Source of the DNA: Duganella sp. BJB476
Lineage (GTDB): Bacteria; Pseudomonadota; Gammaproteobacteria; Burkholderiales; Burkholderiaceae_D
DNA: 64,000 bases
Reading direction: 5' to 3'
Assembly: GCF_003416895.1 (NCBI RefSeq)
Contig: NZ_QVIO01000001.1
Span: 1,798,001-1,862,000 of the forward strand
The translations under genes and the position numbers were made by a program. Below are positions 61,427 through 64,000 of this stretch, in pieces. Position 1 is the first letter of the stretch. The number at the start of each line of letters is the position of its first letter. Below the pieces are notes generated by a model. That model saw nothing but the letters and a program-made list of their open reading frames with translations. It did not search any database and was not told the origin of the DNA.

Positions 61427-63103
61427 TTATTCAACTAGTGCCCGCGCCAGGATCGCGGCGCAATCGACGCCCGCCGGCAAGCGCCCGAACGCGCCGCCCG
61501 GCTCGCGCGCCAGCCGCGATGCGACAAACGCCGACGACACATACGCCGGCGCATGCCGCAGCAGCAGGCCGGCCTGCACCGCCAGCACGACCCGCTCGGC
61601 CAGCACGCGGGCGCCGAATTCGTCGGACTGCGGTTGATCGAGATCGGCCAGCAAGGCTTGCGTGTAGCGGACATAGTCGGCATCGGACTCGCCGGCCAAC
61701 GCTAGCTCGGCCGCCAATGCTGCGCGCGCGGCAGGAGTTTTGCCGAAGGCGCGCAGCAAGTCAAGGCACATGACGTTGCCGGAGCCTTCCCAGATCGAAT
61801 TGACGGGCAGTTCGCGGTACAGCCGCGCCAGCGGGCCATCTTCCACGTAGCCGCTGCCGCCGATGACTTCCATCGCCTCCGCGCCGAAAGCCGGGCCGCG
61901 TTTGCAGATCCAGTATTTGCCGGCCGGCGTCAGGATGCGCGCCAGCAGCGCCTGCGCCGGATCGTCACCCTGGTCGAAGCAGCGCGCCAGCCGCATGCCG
62001 AACGCGGTCGCCGCCTCCGATTCCAGCGCCAGGTCGGCCAGCACGTTCTGCATCAGCGGCTGCTCGGACAGCGGACGGCCGAACGCCGAGCGTCCGCGCG
62101 CATGATGCAGCGCGTGCGTCAGCGCCGCTCGCATGGTGCCGGCGCTACCCAGCACGCAATCGAGACGGGTGTGGCTGCCCATTTCCAGTATCGTCGGAAT
62201 GCCGCGCCCCGGCTTGCCGATCAACCAACCATACGCGCCGGTGAACTCGACTTCCGACGAGGCATTCGAGCGGTTGCCCAGCTTGTCCTTCAGGCGCTGC
62301 ACGCGGATCTGGTTGCGGCTGCCGTCCGGCAGGTAGCGCGGCAGGAAGAAGCACGACAACCCTGCGCTGCCCGCGTCGTCGGTCTGCGCCAGGATCAAGT
62401 GCGCATCGCTCTGCGGCGCCGAGAAGAACCATTTATGGCCGACGATGCGGTACACGTCCTCGCCTTCATCGCCGAACATCGCGCGCGCATCGGCCGGCAG
62501 CACCGGTTCGGCGCGGGTGGTGTTGGAACGCACGTCGGAACCGCCCTGCTTCTCCGTCATGCCCATGCCGATGATGGCGCCGCGCTTTTGCTCCACCGGC
62601 AGCGAGCGCGGATCGTATTGCGTCGACAGGATTTTCGGCAGCCACTTGGCGGCGATCTTCGGCGCCTGCTTCAGCGCCGGCACCGACGCATACGTCATCG
62701 TCACCGGACATTGCGAGCCGTTCTCCAATTGGCCGAACAGCATGTAGCGCGCCGCCCGCGCGACCTGCGCGCCAGGACCACCCAGCCACGGCGACGCATG
62801 CGCGCCGTTCTCGATCAACAGCGTCATCAAACTATGCCAGGCCGGATGAAACTCCACCTCGTCCACGCGCTTGCCGCTGCGGTCGAAGTTATGCAGCTTG
62901 GGTGAGTGCAGATTGGCCAGCCGCGCCAGGTCGAGCACCTCGGCCCGGCCCAGTTGCGCGCCCAGCGCGTGCAGCGATTCGGCAGCGTCTGCGCCGCCCT
63001 CGCGCAGCAAGGCTTCCTGCAAGGCCGGATCGGCCGCATACAGGTTGATGTTTTCAAACGGCGCAACCGTGTTGCGCACTTCATGCGTATCGAATGGATT
63101 CAT
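61427..63103 (-). CDS. aidB: AidB-like acyl-CoA dehydrogenase
   Basis: 558 residues, longer than ordinary acyl-CoA dehydrogenases and normal for AidB. Family marks: MGMTEKQGGSDVRSNTTRAE, the insert LSCFFLPRYLPDGSRNQIRV, RLKDKLGNRSNASSEVEF, IGGSGYVEDGPLARLYRE and PVNSIWEGSGNVMCLDLLRA. E. coli AidB is a flavoprotein that binds DNA and is induced in alkylation responses; many homologues are linked with branched-chain acid genes instead. The start overlaps the stop of the upstream dehydrogenase (63100-63103). The AidB subgroup is clear, the biological role less so. Confidence 0.85.
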   Translation of the reverse strand: MNPFDTHEVRNTVAPFENINLYAADPALQEALLREGGADAAESLHALGAQLGRAEVLDLARLANLHSPKLHNFDRSGKRVDEVEFHPAWHSLMTLLIENGAHASPWLGGPGAQVARAARYMLFGQLENGSQCPVTMTYASVPALKQAPKIAAKWLPKILSTQYDPRSLPVEQKRGAIIGMGMTEKQGGSDVRSNTTRAEPVLPADARAMFGDEGEDVYRIVGHKWFFSAPQSDAHLILAQTDDAGSAGLSCFFLPRYLPDGSRNQIRVQRLKDKLGNRSNASSEVEFTGAYGWLIGKPGRGIPTILEMGSHTRLDCVLGSAGTMRAALTHALHHARGRSAFGRPLSEQPLMQNVLADLALESEAATAFGMRLARCFDQGDDPAQALLARILTPAGKYWICKRGPAFGAEAMEVIGGSGYVEDGPLARLYRELPVNSIWEGSGNVMCLDLLRAFGKTPAARAALAAELALAGESDADYVRYTQALLADLDQPQSDEFGARVLAERVVLAVQAGLLLRHAPAYVSSAFVASRLAREPGGAFGRLPAGVDCAAILARALVE

Positions 63104-64000
63104 TTCTTCTCCTTCTTGGGCAGGATGCCCATCTGCTTGGCGATGATGCCCAACATGACTTCATCGGCGCCGCCGGCGATGGACGTCAGGCGGCCGTCGC
63201 GGAACATGCGCGCCACGCGGCTCTCCCAGCTGTAGCCCATGCCGCCCCAGAACTGCATGCACGCGTCGGGCACCATGCGCAACAGGCGCCCGGCCTTCAG
63301 CTTGCACATCGACGCCAGCTCCGTCACATCCTGCCCGCTAATATATAGCTGCCCGGCGCGATAGGTCAGCGCGCGCAGGCTCTCCACTTCCGTCTTCAAT
63401 TCCGCCAGCTTGAAATAGACGTGCTGGTTATCCAGCAGCCGGCCGCCGAACATCGCCCGTTCGCGCGCCCATTCCACCGTCAGGTCGATGCAGTTGGCCA
63501 GCGTCTGCACGGCGTTGGCGGCGGCCCACAGCCGCTCCTCCTGGAACTGCAGCATCTGGTAGACGAAGCCTTGCCCCTCCTCGCCGATGGCGTGGCGCTG
63601 CGGCACGCGTACCTCGTCAAAGTAAATCAGGCCGGTGTCGGAGGCGTTCATGCCGATCTTGCGGATCTTCTTGCCGACCGAGACGCCCGGCGTATCCATC
63701 GGCACCATCACCAGCGTCTTATTCTTGTGCGCCGGGCCGTCGGAAGTGTTGACCAGCACGCACATCCAGTCGGCCTGCAAGCTGTTGGTGATCCACATCT
63801 TGCTGCCGTTGATGATGTAGTCGCCGCCGTCCTTGCGCGCATGGGTCTTGATGGCCGCCACGTCCGACCCCGCATGCGCTTCCGACACGCCGACGCAGCC
63901 CACCATCTCGCCGCTGATGGCCGGCGCCAGGAATTCGCGGCGCAAGGCATCCGAGCCGAATCGGGCCAGGGCCGGCGTGCACATATCGGTCTGCACGCCG
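63100..64000 (-). CDS. Acyl-CoA dehydrogenase, N-terminal part outside the window
   Basis: The visible C-terminal 300 residues include GCVGVSEAHAGSDVAAIKTH, YIINGSKMWITNSLQADWM, KIRKIGMNASDTGLIYFDEV, RAMFGGRLLDNQHVYFKLAE, and the end DACMQFWGGMGYSWESRVAR with TSIAGGADEVML. These fit the isovaleryl/citronellyl-CoA-dehydrogenase-like part of the family. The 5' end lies past base 64000. It is first in the visible operon with AidB-like and TetR genes, joined to aidB by a stop/start overlap, and probably oxidises a branched or medium-chain acyl-CoA. Confidence 0.9.
   Translation of the reverse strand, partial: GVQTDMCTPALARFGSDALRREFLAPAISGEMVGCVGVSEAHAGSDVAAIKTHARKDGGDYIINGSKMWITNSLQADWMCVLVNTSDGPAHKNKTLVMVPMDTPGVSVGKKIRKIGMNASDTGLIYFDEVRVPQRHAIGEEGQGFVYQMLQFQEERLWAAANAVQTLANCIDLTVEWARERAMFGGRLLDNQHVYFKLAELKTEVESLRALTYRAGQLYISGQDVTELASMCKLKAGRLLRMVPDACMQFWGGMGYSWESRVARMFRDGRLTSIAGGADEVMLGIIAKQMGILPKKEKK

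Noticed and set aside
1..64000. CRISPR array or rRNA genes
   Set aside because: No regularly spaced repeats of 25-40 bases and no rRNA-like sequence were noticed anywhere in the window.

Overview
The window is a GC-rich, densely coded stretch of chromosome. Gene content points to a betaproteobacterium of the order Burkholderiales, most likely Oxalobacteraceae (Massilia/Duganella/Janthinobacterium group). The evidence is the block gloB - yafS-type methyltransferase - rnhA - dnaQ - tRNA, the many c-di-GMP and sensor proteins, a TonB receptor, RND pumps and several acyl-CoA dehydrogenases. The genus is inference; no marker gene fixes it.

Left part (1-23.1 kb), ordinary accessory chromosome. It begins with a partial branched-chain amino-acid binding protein. 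Next is a class I aminotransferase whose catalytic lysine is glutamine, then a hybrid histidine kinase and an orphan periplasmic binding protein. A TonB receptor/phosphoesterase pair with a possible Pho box is followed by an RND efflux pair. Positions 12.8-17.2 kb hold a five-gene operon behind a sigma70-like promoter overlapped by a good Fur box: diheme peroxidase lipoprotein, porin, FMN-binding protein, ApbE and a four-helix membrane protein. This looks like an iron-regulated extracytoplasmic electron-transfer chain. Positions 17.3-20.0 kb hold a hemerythrin and a PAS-GGDEF-EAL protein behind two tandem FNR-type boxes, which looks like an oxygen-responsive c-di-GMP module. Sel1-repeat and VOC proteins and a pdxI/LysR divergent pair complete this part.

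Middle part (23.13-53.58 kb), a genomic island at tRNA-Val(CAC). The complete tRNA lies at 53504-53578 on the minus strand. An exact copy of its last 45 nt, from the anticodon loop to CCA, lies at 23131-23175 in the same orientation. Both copies are followed by related terminators, and repeated CCGTACT motifs lie just inside both ends. No integrase is visible. The cargo reads as one catabolic programme. Two unrelated periplasmic sulfatases (a metallo-beta-lactamase alkyl sulfatase and a formylglycine sulfatase with its own generating enzyme) would release an alcohol. A GMC dehydrogenase and an aldehyde dehydrogenase would oxidise it to an acid. An acyl-CoA synthetase, alpha-methylacyl-CoA racemase, acyl-CoA dehydrogenase, crotonase, SDR and SCP2-type thiolase would degrade the acid. 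DUF1302/DUF1329/Ycf48-like/MMPL proteins probably handle envelope transport, and a chemoreceptor, a GGDEF-EAL protein and an AraC regulator supply sensing. The racemase and SCP2 thiolase suggest a methyl-branched lipid (isoprenoid or steroid side chain) carried as a sulfate ester. The substrate is inference.

Right part (53.6-64 kb), conserved core: dnaQ, rnhA, methyltransferase, gloB, aceB, LysR, a cold-shock protein, an HPt protein, upp, and a TetR/AidB/acyl-CoA dehydrogenase operon running off the window.
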